Shown: positions 1 through 7,962, counted from the stretch's first letter. The stretch is DNA of 19,856 nt from CAMCTV01 sp964420985 (GCA_964420985.1 CAYQUT010000039.1:1-19856), one strand, 5' to 3'. Made by a program: numbers and translations. Notes: generated by a model not told the origin, from the letters alone.

Positions 1-1859
1 TTTATCCTGCCGAAAGTTATTTGACTTGTGATGGATCATGCATCAACGATGCTGATTTGGATGGTGTTTGTGATGAGGTAGAAGTTTTAGGTTGTACAGA
101 TCCAATCGCCTGTAACTATGACATCGCAGCCACTGAAGAAAGTGGTACTTGTATCATGCCGTTTGAGGAGATTTGCAATCAATTGGATGATGATTGCGAC
201 GGAGAAACAGATGAGTTTGTTCAATTCACATATTACAATGATTTGGATGGTGATGGCTTTGGAAATATTGAAGATGTCACTTATGCCTGCACCACTCCTG
301 TTGGTTATGTCAATAACTCAGAGGATTGTGATGACACCCAAATCATGTATTTGGATGTTGATGGAGACGGATATGGTGTTGCAGAATGGGTTGCTTGTGG
401 AGCACTGGTCAATAATGATTGTGATGACAACAATGCTGAAGTGTATCCAACGAACATAGAAGTTTGTAATTTGATTGATGACAACTGTAACACAAGTGTG
501 GATGAAGGAGTTCAAAACGTATATTATTTGGACAATGACGGTGACGGATTTGGCTGGGTTTCAGATGTTGTTCTTGCTTGCACAGCTCCGTTGGGATATG
601 TGTCCAATGGGGAAGATTGTGACGATAATTTAATCACCTACCAAGATTTAGATGGCGATGGATTTGGTTCGGTGTTGATTGTTGCATGTGGTGTTACGAA
701 TAACAGCGATTGCAATGACAGCCAATGGCTTTACGCAGACAATGATGGAGATGGATTTGGTGCTGGAGCATTGGTTCCTTGCGGATTGGCAGACAACACA
801 GACTGTGATGATAACAATGCATCAGTAAATACAGCCATGACAGAGGTATGTAATGAGTTAGATGACAACTGTAATACAACGGTTGATGAGGGAGTTCAAA
901 GCACTTATTATGCTGATCAAGATGGAGATGGATTTGGAGATTTAGGAAATGCAACCCAGGCATGTTCTCAACCCATCGGTTATGTCGTAAATGCTGATGA
1001 TTGCAATGACAATGCATTGACCTATTTTGATGGTGATGGTGATGGATTTGGAGTTGGATCTCCAATTTCATGCGGTGCCCTGAATAACAGTGATTGTGAT
1101 GATGTCAACCCAGCAGTATTCCCCAGTGCAATTGAGTTGTGCAATGGTATAGATGATAACTGCTCGGGCACCACTGACGAAGGCTTGTTGATCACATTCT
1201 TTGAGGATGCTGACACAGATGGATTCGGAAACCCAGAAGTAATGATTGAGGCCTGTACACAACCTTCAGGATTTGTTCAAAATGATACAGATTGTAACGA
1301 TGCGTTGAGTACAGCTAATCCTTCTGGTGTGGAGATTTGTAATGGTATTGACGAAGATTGTGATGGCCAAGTAGACGAAGGTGTGTTGATTGTATACTTT
1401 GCAGACTTCGATGGTGATGGTTATGGTAATCCATTAGACACCACTTTAGCTTGTCAAAACGTGGATGGTTATGTAGTTGATAACACCGATTGTAATGATA
1501 CATATTCAACGGCATTTCCAGATGCGCAAGAAATCAATGATGACATCGACAATGATTGTGATGGATTAATCGATGAAGGATTTGAATTTATTCCTGATGC
1601 TTTCTCACCAAATGGTGATGGAGATTATGATTTGTTTGAGTTGCAGGATCTTTTGCCCAATGAAGTGGTGACAATTCAAGTATTCAACCGATGGGGTGGT
1701 TTAGTATATGAAAGTGAAAACTATCAGAATGATTGGGATGGAAGAGGAAACGTTGGAGCTTCTGCAGGGGAACACCTGGCAGTGGGAACTTTCTTCTACA
1801 TCATACACTTTAATGTAGCTCAAATGGAGAGAAATGGTTACATCACTTTGTGGAGATAA
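1..1859 (+). CDS. MopE-like repeat surface protein with T9SS type B C-terminal sorting domain (5' partial)
   Basis: The reading frame is open from the first complete codon (position 3) and the only nearby start-like codon is a TTG at 21 inside a repeat, so the N-terminus lies upstream of the window. About 618 residues are visible. A GCTDPxACNY-type Cys repeat (nt 90-152) comes first. Six blocks of the form E[VIL]CNxIDDxCxxxxDEG follow, starting at nt 168, 459, 843, 1134, 1332 and 1530, with nine D-x-D-x-DG-[FY]-G acidic motifs between them. This matches the Pfam 'putative metal-binding motif' (MopE-like) family, whose Asp-rich loops resemble calcium-binding thrombospondin type 3 repeats. From nt 1581 the sequence IPDAFSPNGDG, then FNRWG, then a final TLWR is a gliding-motility-associated (CHU_C, type B) C-terminal domain, the known signal for T9SS export to the cell surface. 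PorP/SprF follows after 3 nt, as is usual for type B cargo. Metal binding and adhesion are inferred; the actual ligand is unknown. Confidence 0.93.
   Translation, partial: YPAESYLTCDGSCINDADLDGVCDEVEVLGCTDPIACNYDIAATEESGTCIMPFEEICNQLDDDCDGETDEFVQFTYYNDLDGDGFGNIEDVTYACTTPVGYVNNSEDCDDTQIMYLDVDGDGYGVAEWVACGALVNNDCDDNNAEVYPTNIEVCNLIDDNCNTSVDEGVQNVYYLDNDGDGFGWVSDVVLACTAPLGYVSNGEDCDDNLITYQDLDGDGFGSVLIVACGVTNNSDCNDSQWLYADNDGDGFGAGALVPCGLADNTDCDDNNASVNTAMTEVCNELDDNCNTTVDEGVQSTYYADQDGDGFGDLGNATQACSQPIGYVVNADDCNDNALTYFDGDGDGFGVGSPISCGALNNSDCDDVNPAVFPSAIELCNGIDDNCSGTTDEGLLITFFEDADTDGFGNPEVMIEACTQPSGFVQNDTDCNDALSTANPSGVEICNGIDEDCDGQVDEGVLIVYFADFDGDGYGNPLDTTLACQNVDGYVVDNTDCNDTYSTAFPDAQEINDDIDNDCDGLIDEGFEFIPDAFSPNGDGDYDLFELQDLLPNEVVTIQVFNRWGGLVYESENYQNDWDGRGNVGASAGEHLAVGTFFYIIHFNVAQMERNGYITLWR
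168..1580 (+). repeat. Degenerate tandem repeat array: 66-codon base module plus 31-codon cassettes
   Basis: The conserved CN-[IL]DD-C blocks start at 168, 459, 843, 1134, 1332 and 1530. The gaps between them are 291, 384, 291, 198 and 198 nt, each equal to 198 plus 0, 1 or 2 times 93. The extra 93-nt units are 336-428, 627-719, 720-812 and 1011-1103. Each encodes 31 residues with an invariant Y-x-D-x-DGDG-[FY]-G core, a CG pair at cassette residues 21-22 and a DC pair at 28-29. All sit at the same place in the module, directly after the GYVxNxxDCxD element. The DNA copies are diverged but keep similar core bases around the DGDGFG codons, so the array is old enough to have drifted while its length stayed exact. 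Confidence 0.9.
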
Positions 1860-1862
1860 TAA

Positions 1863-2804
1863 ATGAAAAAAATGATTGAAATGAAAAATAGTATCGTCAT
1901 TATTGGTCTGTTGTGTTTAATGTCAACTATGAGTTGGTCTCAGCAAGATCCTCAGTATAGTCTTTACATGTTCAATGGACTGGCTTTAAACCCCGCCTAT
2001 GCAGGGAGCAGCACAGGAACCATTGCTGGAATAAACTACAGAACCCAATGGTTGGGAATGGATGGAGCTCCAAGAACGACATCTGCCAACATTCATAGCC
2101 GCTACGGACAAGAAAAGTTGGGAACAGGTTTGTTTGTGAGCAATGACCAGATCGGAATTTTTAAGAGAAATCAAATTCGCTTAGCGCAGGCGTATCATTT
2201 GAGATTTAAAAAGTTTATCATTGGAATGGGTATTCAAGCCAATTATGAACAAATGTCAGCTGGATTCGTCGGTGCACATTACAATAATGGTACAGGTGAT
2301 GTTGACAATGCATTTGCTGCTGATCAAACCTTTTCAAACATCAACTTTGGCGCAGGAATGTACGTTTACAATAATAAATTCTGGTTTGGATATTCTGCAC
2401 CAGCACTAATGAAGCAGGAGTGGAGCAAAACAAGTTTGGGCAATTTGTCCGCTTACCAAAGCTTTCATCATTTTCTCTCGGGAGGATATGTATTCAACTA
2501 CGGACGCAAATGGACTTATAAAGCCATGGGGATGATGAAAATGCATGAGTCATTGACTCCTTCAATTGATGCTGGCTTCATGGCTTACTATGGAAATGTG
2601 GTTGGAGCTGGTTTTTCTAATCGATTGAAAGATGCATGGATTGCAATGGTAGAATTTCAGTTGGGTGATTATGCTAGATTGATTTACGCGTTTGATTATA
2701 CCTCTTCATCTTTGAAGAATTACACCAATGGTACTCATGAATTGATGATTAAATTTTATCTGAGTAGCAATTATAGAGGCCAAGTTTCACCCCGTTTATT
2801 CTAG
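1863..2804 (+). CDS. PorP/SprF family type IX secretion system membrane protein
   Basis: A 313-residue outer-membrane beta-barrel-type protein. An N-terminal signal peptide is visible (short Lys-containing start, hydrophobic stretch IVIIGLLCLMS, likely cleavage near WSQ-Q). It is followed at once by the family hallmark QQDPQYSLYMFNGLALNPAYAGS-like segment (around residues 27-49), and the protein ends in RLF, a typical outer-membrane C-terminus with terminal Phe. PorP/SprF proteins work with the T9SS; paralogues encoded next to large type B cargo (as SprF with SprB in Flavobacterium) are needed for secretion or surface attachment of that cargo. Here the gene starts 3 nt after the MopE-like cargo and 6 nt before the OmpA gene, so the three are very likely one transcript. 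A GGAGA stretch at about 1852-1856 could serve as ribosome binding site; ATGs at 1872 and 1881 are possible alternative starts. The family assignment is strong; pairing with the upstream cargo is inferred from adjacency. Confidence 0.93.
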   Translation: MKKMIEMKNSIVIIGLLCLMSTMSWSQQDPQYSLYMFNGLALNPAYAGSSTGTIAGINYRTQWLGMDGAPRTTSANIHSRYGQEKLGTGLFVSNDQIGIFKRNQIRLAQAYHLRFKKFIIGMGIQANYEQMSAGFVGAHYNNGTGDVDNAFAADQTFSNINFGAGMYVYNNKFWFGYSAPALMKQEWSKTSLGNLSAYQSFHHFLSGGYVFNYGRKWTYKAMGMMKMHESLTPSIDAGFMAYYGNVVGAGFSNRLKDAWIAMVEFQLGDYARLIYAFDYTSSSLKNYTNGTHELMIKFYLSSNYRGQVSPRLF

Positions 2805-2810
2805 AACTAT

Positions 2811-4958
2811 ATGATGGTAAAGAAAATTCTGTTTCTATCTTGTCTTTCAGTCCTGAGCTTTATTGTTCATGGACAAGGTTTGGATTTTTCCAGAGGGGAC
2901 AATATGATGTCCAGGAAGGAATATTCAGAGGCAGCAGGTTACTTTAAGCGGTATGTAAATAAGTCAACTGAGGCAAGAATAAAGCTTTCTCGATGTTACT
3001 ACTTCATGAAACAATCAGAGGCCTGCGTTCAGAGCTATTCATTGGCTCCCCAAGACTCTTTGAAGGATGTCGATTTGTTTTACATGGCTGACATGTTATG
3101 GCAATTGAACAGAAAGGATGAGTCGCAAAAAATTGGTGTTAAGATTAAAAATCAAGTATTGCGTGATGTTGTAGCGGGTTTTGAGTATATCCCAGATACA
3201 CTCATGATTTATAATGAACAGAATGTTACTGTTCAATCACTCAATCTTAACCCTGAGGGCAATGCTTTTGGTCCGCATTGGCATAAAGGAAAGTTGTATT
3301 ATATAGCTAATTCTAAACAGCCATCTTTGATTGATGAATTTTCTACAGCCGATTCTTCTACCTATCTAGACGTAGCGGTTCAGGGCGGAGATTCAGATGT
3401 GCCCTTGGGGAAAATTAATTCAGCTCGACATGAGGGTTCATTTGCCATTAACAACGAGGGAAATAGAATGGTGATTACACGTACAATGGGCTCCGGGTTG
3501 TTCAGTTCAGTGGAGCAGCCCCAGTTGTTTGAATTGGTGCTCAATGCTAAAGGAAAGTGGTCTCGCGCAAAGCGACTGAAGTTCACAGAACGTAATTTTT
3601 CTTGCGCACATGCTGCATTTTCTGAAGATGGGAAGACATTGTTTTTTAGTTCCAATATGCCCGGAGGATTAGGCGGATTTGATCTTTATTCAGCCAAGCT
3701 TGGAGCAGAAGGATGGGGAGATGTGAAAATTCTTTCGAATAAAGTGAACTCGCCATTTGATGAGTTGTTTGCAACTGTTTCCGATGACTATTTATTCTAT
3801 TCTTCGAATAGACAAGGAGGCCTAGGTGCTTTTGATTTGTATGCATGGCACAGAAAGATGGATGTTGTTGAACACATGCCGGTTCCAATCAACTCAAAGC
3901 GTGATGATTTTGCTATTTCTGACAATGGAACGGATAGTGTTTGGTTTGTGAGTTCCAACCGTAATTTTAAAGAAGGAAAAGATGAGGTATTGCAGTTATC
4001 ATTTCCAAAGGTTCAAGAGTACTTGTATGTCTATGACGACGTGACCAATGATCTCTTGCGCTCAAAAGCGGCCAAAGTATTGTCAGTTGATCATCGATTT
4101 GTTGATAGTGGAATTGACAATGAAGGAAAGGTCCCTCCATTTATGAAAAATGGCGATTCACTATTTGTTTATGGGTATTATCCTCATAAAATTAAATTCA
4201 ATGACAATACTGGTTTAAAACGATTTTTTGTTCGTCATTCAAAGAATAAGTTAAAACCTATAAAAGAAGTAATGTTGGATGTTGCCATACCTAAGGAGGT
4301 GGCAGATGTCAGAGGAGAAAAGACTTATCAAATAGAGAACAGCGACGGAGGTTATAAAAAGATTACTGCCATTCAGGGGGAAACCAATGTGGCCGCAGTA
4401 TTGCCTTTTGATCAAATCTCAGAAGGAGATTCTATAAAGGTTTCTATCTTTAAAGGGGATACATTGATTGCCACTTCATACCAAATTGTCTCAACCAATA
4501 ATGTTTACCGTGCATCCTCAATCAATATCTCAGAAAAGAAATGGATAGCTGAAGTATTGAACAATGATACCATTGGAAAATCAAAAGCGCCAATTCGCTC
4601 TTTGAAATCTATATATTTCGCTACCAATAAATGGTTTATTTCTCCAGCAGCTAAAAAAGCTTTGGCTGAGGTTGTTGCTTTTCTTAAGGAAAACCCAACA
4701 GCTGTTATCGAGTGCGCCTCTCATGCGGATTGCCGCAGCTCTCGAGAGTACAATTTGAGACTTTCTGAGAATAGGGCGAAATCGACAGCTGATTATATCG
4801 TTAGAAAAGGGATTTCAAAAGATAGAGTGAAATATAAAGGTTATGGGGAGGACAAACCTGTGAACGGATGTATTTGTGAAGGAAAAGTAATTACCAATTG
4901 TGACCCTTCCCAATTGCAATTGAATAGAAGAACAGATTTTATTTTGCTGAGCAAATAA
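2811..4958 (+). CDS. OmpA-family protein with TPR-like and PD40 repeats (PorE-like)
   Basis: A 715-residue secreted protein. Residues 1-22 are a signal peptide (likely cleavage near VHGQ). Residues about 25-105 look like TPR helices. Residues about 145-395 form a PD40/WD40-like propeller with repeated blades such as FSEDGKTLFFSSN (270-282) followed by GGLGGFDLY, and VSDDYLFYSSNRQGG (323-337). Residues about 400-590 are a less clear beta-rich linker. Residues about 598-715 are an OmpA C-terminal domain with HADCRSS (638-644) and LSENRA (651-656); Asp640 and Arg655 match the Asp and Arg that bind peptidoglycan diaminopimelate. Cys residues at 687, 689 and 697 sit in a loop before the closing NRRTDF. 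The order TPR - propeller - OmpA resembles Porphyromonas PorE, a periplasmic T9SS component that binds peptidoglycan. A second ATG at 2814 is an equally good start. The gene is last in the cluster, and a strong terminator follows. It is unclear whether it is a core T9SS part or a cargo-specific paralogue. Confidence 0.92.
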   Translation: MMVKKILFLSCLSVLSFIVHGQGLDFSRGDNMMSRKEYSEAAGYFKRYVNKSTEARIKLSRCYYFMKQSEACVQSYSLAPQDSLKDVDLFYMADMLWQLNRKDESQKIGVKIKNQVLRDVVAGFEYIPDTLMIYNEQNVTVQSLNLNPEGNAFGPHWHKGKLYYIANSKQPSLIDEFSTADSSTYLDVAVQGGDSDVPLGKINSARHEGSFAINNEGNRMVITRTMGSGLFSSVEQPQLFELVLNAKGKWSRAKRLKFTERNFSCAHAAFSEDGKTLFFSSNMPGGLGGFDLYSAKLGAEGWGDVKILSNKVNSPFDELFATVSDDYLFYSSNRQGGLGAFDLYAWHRKMDVVEHMPVPINSKRDDFAISDNGTDSVWFVSSNRNFKEGKDEVLQLSFPKVQEYLYVYDDVTNDLLRSKAAKVLSVDHRFVDSGIDNEGKVPPFMKNGDSLFVYGYYPHKIKFNDNTGLKRFFVRHSKNKLKPIKEVMLDVAIPKEVADVRGEKTYQIENSDGGYKKITAIQGETNVAAVLPFDQISEGDSIKVSIFKGDTLIATSYQIVSTNNVYRASSINISEKKWIAEVLNNDTIGKSKAPIRSLKSIYFATNKWFISPAAKKALAEVVAFLKENPTAVIECASHADCRSSREYNLRLSENRAKSTADYIVRKGISKDRVKYKGYGEDKPVNGCICEGKVITNCDPSQLQLNRRTDFILLSK

Positions 4959-4972
4959 TCGATTAGTCACAA

Positions 4973-5003
4973 AAAAAAGGGTGGGAACTTCCCACCCTTT
5001 TTT
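4973..5003. terminator. Bidirectional intrinsic terminator between convergent genes
   Basis: The arms GGGTGGGA (4979-4986) and TCCCACCC (4990-4997) form a perfect GC-rich stem with a very short loop. They are flanked by an A-run on the left (4971-4978) and six Ts on the right (4998-5003), so a U-tract follows the hairpin in either direction. It lies between the stop of the OmpA gene (4958) and the stop of the convergent deoxynucleoside kinase gene (5019) and probably serves both. Confidence 0.93.
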
Positions 5004-5018
5004 ATTTCGTATTGTTAT

Positions 5019-5633
5019 TTAAAACAAACCATGAAGTTGGCTGTCAATGGATGAAATAATTTTACCTAAATCTTCAGCATTCTCATGAAAGCGGTTGCCA
5101 TCAATGTCAATAATCAAAAGCTTTCCTTTGTTATAGGTAGATATCCATGCTTCGTATCGCTCATTCAATCGGGTTAAGTAATCCAATCTAATGGCTTCTT
5201 CATACTCACGTCCGCGTTTTTGAATATTTTCAACCAACGCTGGTACTCCGGCTCTTAAATAAATCAATAAATCAGGAGGGGTGATGAACTCATCCATCAC
5301 AGAAAACAAATCAGCGTAATTTTCAAAATCACGAGTAGTCATCAATCCCATAGCATGAAGATTGGGAGCAAAAATGAAAGCATCTTCATAAATGGTTCTG
5401 TCTTGAACAACATTTTTACCTTTTTTGTTGAGCTCAATCAATTGAGCCAATCTACTTTTTAAAAAGAAAACTTGGAGATTGAAAGACCATCTCTGCATGT
5501 CCTTGTAAAAGTCGATCAAATAGGGATTGTCGTCCACCTCTTCAAAGTGAGGTTGATATTTATAATGCTTGGCAAGCAAAGTGGTCAAAGTGGTTTTCCC
5601 GGAACCGATATTTCCAGCGATTGCAATGTGCAT
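5019..5633 (-). CDS. Deoxynucleoside kinase (dNK / deoxyadenosine-deoxyguanosine kinase family)
   Basis: A 204-residue cytoplasmic kinase that phosphorylates deoxynucleosides to monophosphates in nucleotide salvage. The P-loop GNIGSGKTT is at residues 7-15. The EEVDDNPYL segment (31-39) carries the probable catalytic Glu, the conserved QDRTIYED is at 77-84 (DR pair plus Glu83), and the Arg-rich LID element KRGREYE is at 139-145. Length and motif order fit the Pfam dNK family common in Bacteroidota and Firmicutes. The sequence does not tell purine from pyrimidine preference. The ATG start puts the P-loop at the expected N-terminal position. It is downstream of the unknown secreted protein on the same strand with an 87-nt gap (5634-5720), in which I see no terminator or clear promoter. 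Confidence 0.93.
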   Translation of the reverse strand: MHIAIAGNIGSGKTTLTTLLAKHYKYQPHFEEVDDNPYLIDFYKDMQRWSFNLQVFFLKSRLAQLIELNKKGKNVVQDRTIYEDAFIFAPNLHAMGLMTTRDFENYADLFSVMDEFITPPDLLIYLRAGVPALVENIQKRGREYEEAIRLDYLTRLNERYEAWISTYNKGKLLIIDIDGNRFHENAEDLGKIISSIDSQLHGLF

Positions 5634-5720
5634 GACTTAATAAAGATTTGTTTAGGTTTCAAAATGTGAAAATAAGCGAATCTCAATGAAATAAAGCGGC
5701 AGAGCGGGAATTGTTGAAAA

Positions 5721-6491
5721 TTATTCCAGATAAAAACGTTGAATGGACTCATTCCATTCAACAACCCATCCCTGAGAGAAGCAGAAAGAGTCTCCTACAG
5801 GTTGTTTTTGCAAGGTTTTTTTGAGAGGTAATATTTGTTCTATATAATGATTCGTCTCTTGGTATACGCGTTCTTCATCAAACCAATATTGGGCATGTTT
5901 AGCGGGGTATTGCGAAAAGTATCCGCCCAACAAATCAAATAAAAATAGGTTTTGGTGATCCCAAATGTAAAGGTGATTTTTATGCTCTATCATCCCCATT
6001 GCATCCCAGTCGGATAGGGCGTTGAATTGTGGTAAATTCTCGATGATGAACAAAACATTCCCGTAACGATCAAGCCTGATGACCTTGAGGTTCAGGTGAT
6101 CATAACACCAAAAGCCATTCATTTTGGATCCAGATACCTGCGTTATCCATGACTGTGGTATCAACGTTTGCAGTTCGATAGATTCACTTTGTTCACTAAG
6201 TGTGTTGTCTAGAAATACAATTCTTTGGGTCTCTTCAAAGAAAATAAAGGGTTTTTGTGGTTGCGTTAAATCTAGTTTTTTGATGCTTCCAAAGGATAAG
6301 TTTCCATTGCGATAATACAGTTGTTGCACAGCGTCAAATTTTTCAACGGAATTTGAATTCCAACGATAAACATTACCCTGTACGTCAATCCCCATGTTTT
6401 TTCCAACTGATTGTCCATTCAATTGGTATCCAAGGAGAAAATTAATGACGACCAGAACGCAAAAAGTGCTGAATGGATTGGATGTATTCAT
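5721..6491 (-). CDS. Secreted protein of unknown function, possibly beta-propeller-like
   Basis: A 256-residue protein I cannot assign to a named family. The N-terminus has a hydrophobic stretch (FCVLVVINFLLG, residues 10-21) and a likely signal peptidase site after LNGQ (about residue 27), so it should be exported. The mature part is rich in aromatic residues and beta-forming segments with recurring 'D-x-x-G-N-V/L' turns (IDVQGNVYRW at 35-44, LDRYGNVLFI at 140-149), which suggests blades of a small beta-propeller; this is inference. The start codon lies inside the GH3 gene (50-nt overlap, different frame) and no other ATG would keep the signal peptide, so the overlap seems real and implies co-transcription with GH3. 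No Shine-Dalgarno is visible. A frame this long with a coherent signal peptide is unlikely to be spurious. Confidence 0.8.
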   Translation of the reverse strand: MNTSNPFSTFCVLVVINFLLGYQLNGQSVGKNMGIDVQGNVYRWNSNSVEKFDAVQQLYYRNGNLSFGSIKKLDLTQPQKPFIFFEETQRIVFLDNTLSEQSESIELQTLIPQSWITQVSGSKMNGFWCYDHLNLKVIRLDRYGNVLFIIENLPQFNALSDWDAMGMIEHKNHLYIWDHQNLFLFDLLGGYFSQYPAKHAQYWFDEERVYQETNHYIEQILPLKKTLQKQPVGDSFCFSQGWVVEWNESIQRFYLE

Positions 6492-7962
6492 CAGATGGAT
6501 GTAAACGAGGTACTTTATTTTGCCCCCCCAATTTGCCTCTACTTTTCATCCAAAGCAAAAAGGTGTTGGAAGGAACCGACTCAATTTGTAAAGGAAGTAA
6601 ATTTAAATCTCCCTTTCTTTTGGCTTCATAATCGGAGTTGATGTTTTGAATGTTTCGGTCAAGATCATTGGCAAATTGTGCCAAATCGTCTGGACTTTTA
6701 AGAAATTCTATGATCCAGTAGTGTTGCGCAATTTGACTTTTATTCGGTGTAACAATGGGGCCGACGGTATATTCCGTAATTTGACATTGATGAGCCAAAC
6801 ATGTATTATTCAAAGCAGTTTCTGCATTTTCAACAATGAGCTCTTCTCCCGCTATGTTGATGTATTGTTTGGTGCGTCCACTTATTTGAAAGCGAAATGG
6901 GAATGTGGATGTGAATTTTATGGTATCACCAATGAGATACCTCCAAAGACCTCCGTTGGTACTGATGACAACGGCGTAGTTTTTACCTATCTCAACATCC
7001 GAGAGTCCAATGGCCATTGGTTGTTCTGAATGCCAAAATTCAGAGGGGATGAATTCATAGTAGATACCATAATCCAACATCAATAGCATTTCGTTACTTC
7101 CTAATTCATCCTGAATACCAAAAAAACCCTCACTTGCATTGTAGGTTTCCATATAGTGAATGGGCTCTCCTATGATGGCATCAAATTGTTGGCGATAGGG
7201 AAGAAAACTAATTCCCCCATGCATGTACAATTCCAGATTGGGCCAAACCTCTTTGATGGTCTTCACTTTTTTCTTTTCGCAAATGCGCTGGAGTAAGAGC
7301 AAAGTCCAACTTGGGACACCGGCAATATTGGTAACATTGTCGTTCATGGTAGCCACCGCCATTGCTTCCAATTTCTCTTCCCAATTGTCCATGAGTGCAA
7401 TTTCTTTGGAAGGCGTTCGTTTGCTTTCAACCCAAATGGGAAGGTTGTCAATAATGATAGCAGACAAGTCACCGATCAATTTACCGGCGTGATCATTGGA
7501 AATCTTGGAAGCTCCTCCAACAACGAGCGTTTTTCCGTCGTAAAGACGAGCTTGTGGATTTAAATAGTAGTATATTGACAGTAAGTCCTTTCCACCCTTG
7601 TAATGGCACTCTTCAAGGGATTCTGCTGTAACCGGTATGTACTTACTATTGTTGTCTGTTGTGCCACTGCTTTTGGCAAACCATTTTATTTTGGTGTCCC
7701 AAGTTACTTTTTCCTCTCCGTCTTTAATGAGGTCAATATATGGTCTAAATTCTTCATAGGTTCTGATAGGAACATTTCTTCTGAAATCTTCGGCGTTTTT
7801 AATTTTCTGAAAGTTGTGTTCAAAGCCAAATCGTGTTGTTCCGGATTCTTCTATCAAATAGGCCAAAAGCTCATCTTGCACCTCAATGGGGTGTTTTTTA
7901 AATAGGTCAATTTGATGAACCCTCTTTGTAATAAACCAGGAGAAAACTCCATTTAATGCCAT
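6442..7962 (-). CDS. GH3 (auxin-responsive promoter) family acyl-adenylate/amide synthetase-like protein
   Basis: A 506-residue protein with the full set of GH3 family motifs. Motif 1 is SSGTTDNNSKYIP (98-110, ATP phosphate binding), motif 2 is YNASEGFFG (274-282), motif 3 is YLIGDTIKF (342-350), and the C-terminal KLGGQNKVPRL (477-487) supplies the Lys of the mobile lid. In plants GH3 enzymes adenylate acyl acids such as auxin or jasmonate and join them to amino acids. Bacterial members, frequent in Bacteroidota, have the same adenylate-forming fold, but their substrates are largely unknown. Length (about 500 aa) is normal for the bacterial group and all catalytic motifs look intact, so an active cytoplasmic ligase is likely. 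It is first in a likely operon with the overlapping secreted protein and dNK, and diverges from the DUF4403 gene across a 69-nt gap. Confidence 0.92.
   Translation of the reverse strand: MALNGVFSWFITKRVHQIDLFKKHPIEVQDELLAYLIEESGTTRFGFEHNFQKIKNAEDFRRNVPIRTYEEFRPYIDLIKDGEEKVTWDTKIKWFAKSSGTTDNNSKYIPVTAESLEECHYKGGKDLLSIYYYLNPQARLYDGKTLVVGGASKISNDHAGKLIGDLSAIIIDNLPIWVESKRTPSKEIALMDNWEEKLEAMAVATMNDNVTNIAGVPSWTLLLLQRICEKKKVKTIKEVWPNLELYMHGGISFLPYRQQFDAIIGEPIHYMETYNASEGFFGIQDELGSNEMLLMLDYGIYYEFIPSEFWHSEQPMAIGLSDVEIGKNYAVVISTNGGLWRYLIGDTIKFTSTFPFRFQISGRTKQYINIAGEELIVENAETALNNTCLAHQCQITEYTVGPIVTPNKSQIAQHYWIIEFLKSPDDLAQFANDLDRNIQNINSDYEAKRKGDLNLLPLQIESVPSNTFLLWMKSRGKLGGQNKVPRLHPSDEYIQSIQHFLRSGRH

Noticed and set aside
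694..1071. Minus-strand open frame rich in histidine opposite the MopE-like repeats
   Set aside because: His runs arise because the antisense of repeated gat (Asp) codons reads as atc/cat-type codons. It has no start context or family features and lies wholly opposite a clearly coding repeat gene.
168..1580. Regular repeats as a possible CRISPR array
   Set aside because: The repeats are diverged, in frame, and encode a known Asp/Cys-rich module; there are no identical repeats with unique spacers.
6442..7962. GH3 gene as a recent transfer from plants
   Set aside because: GH3-family proteins of about 500 residues are common in Bacteroidota, and base composition and codon use look like the neighbours.
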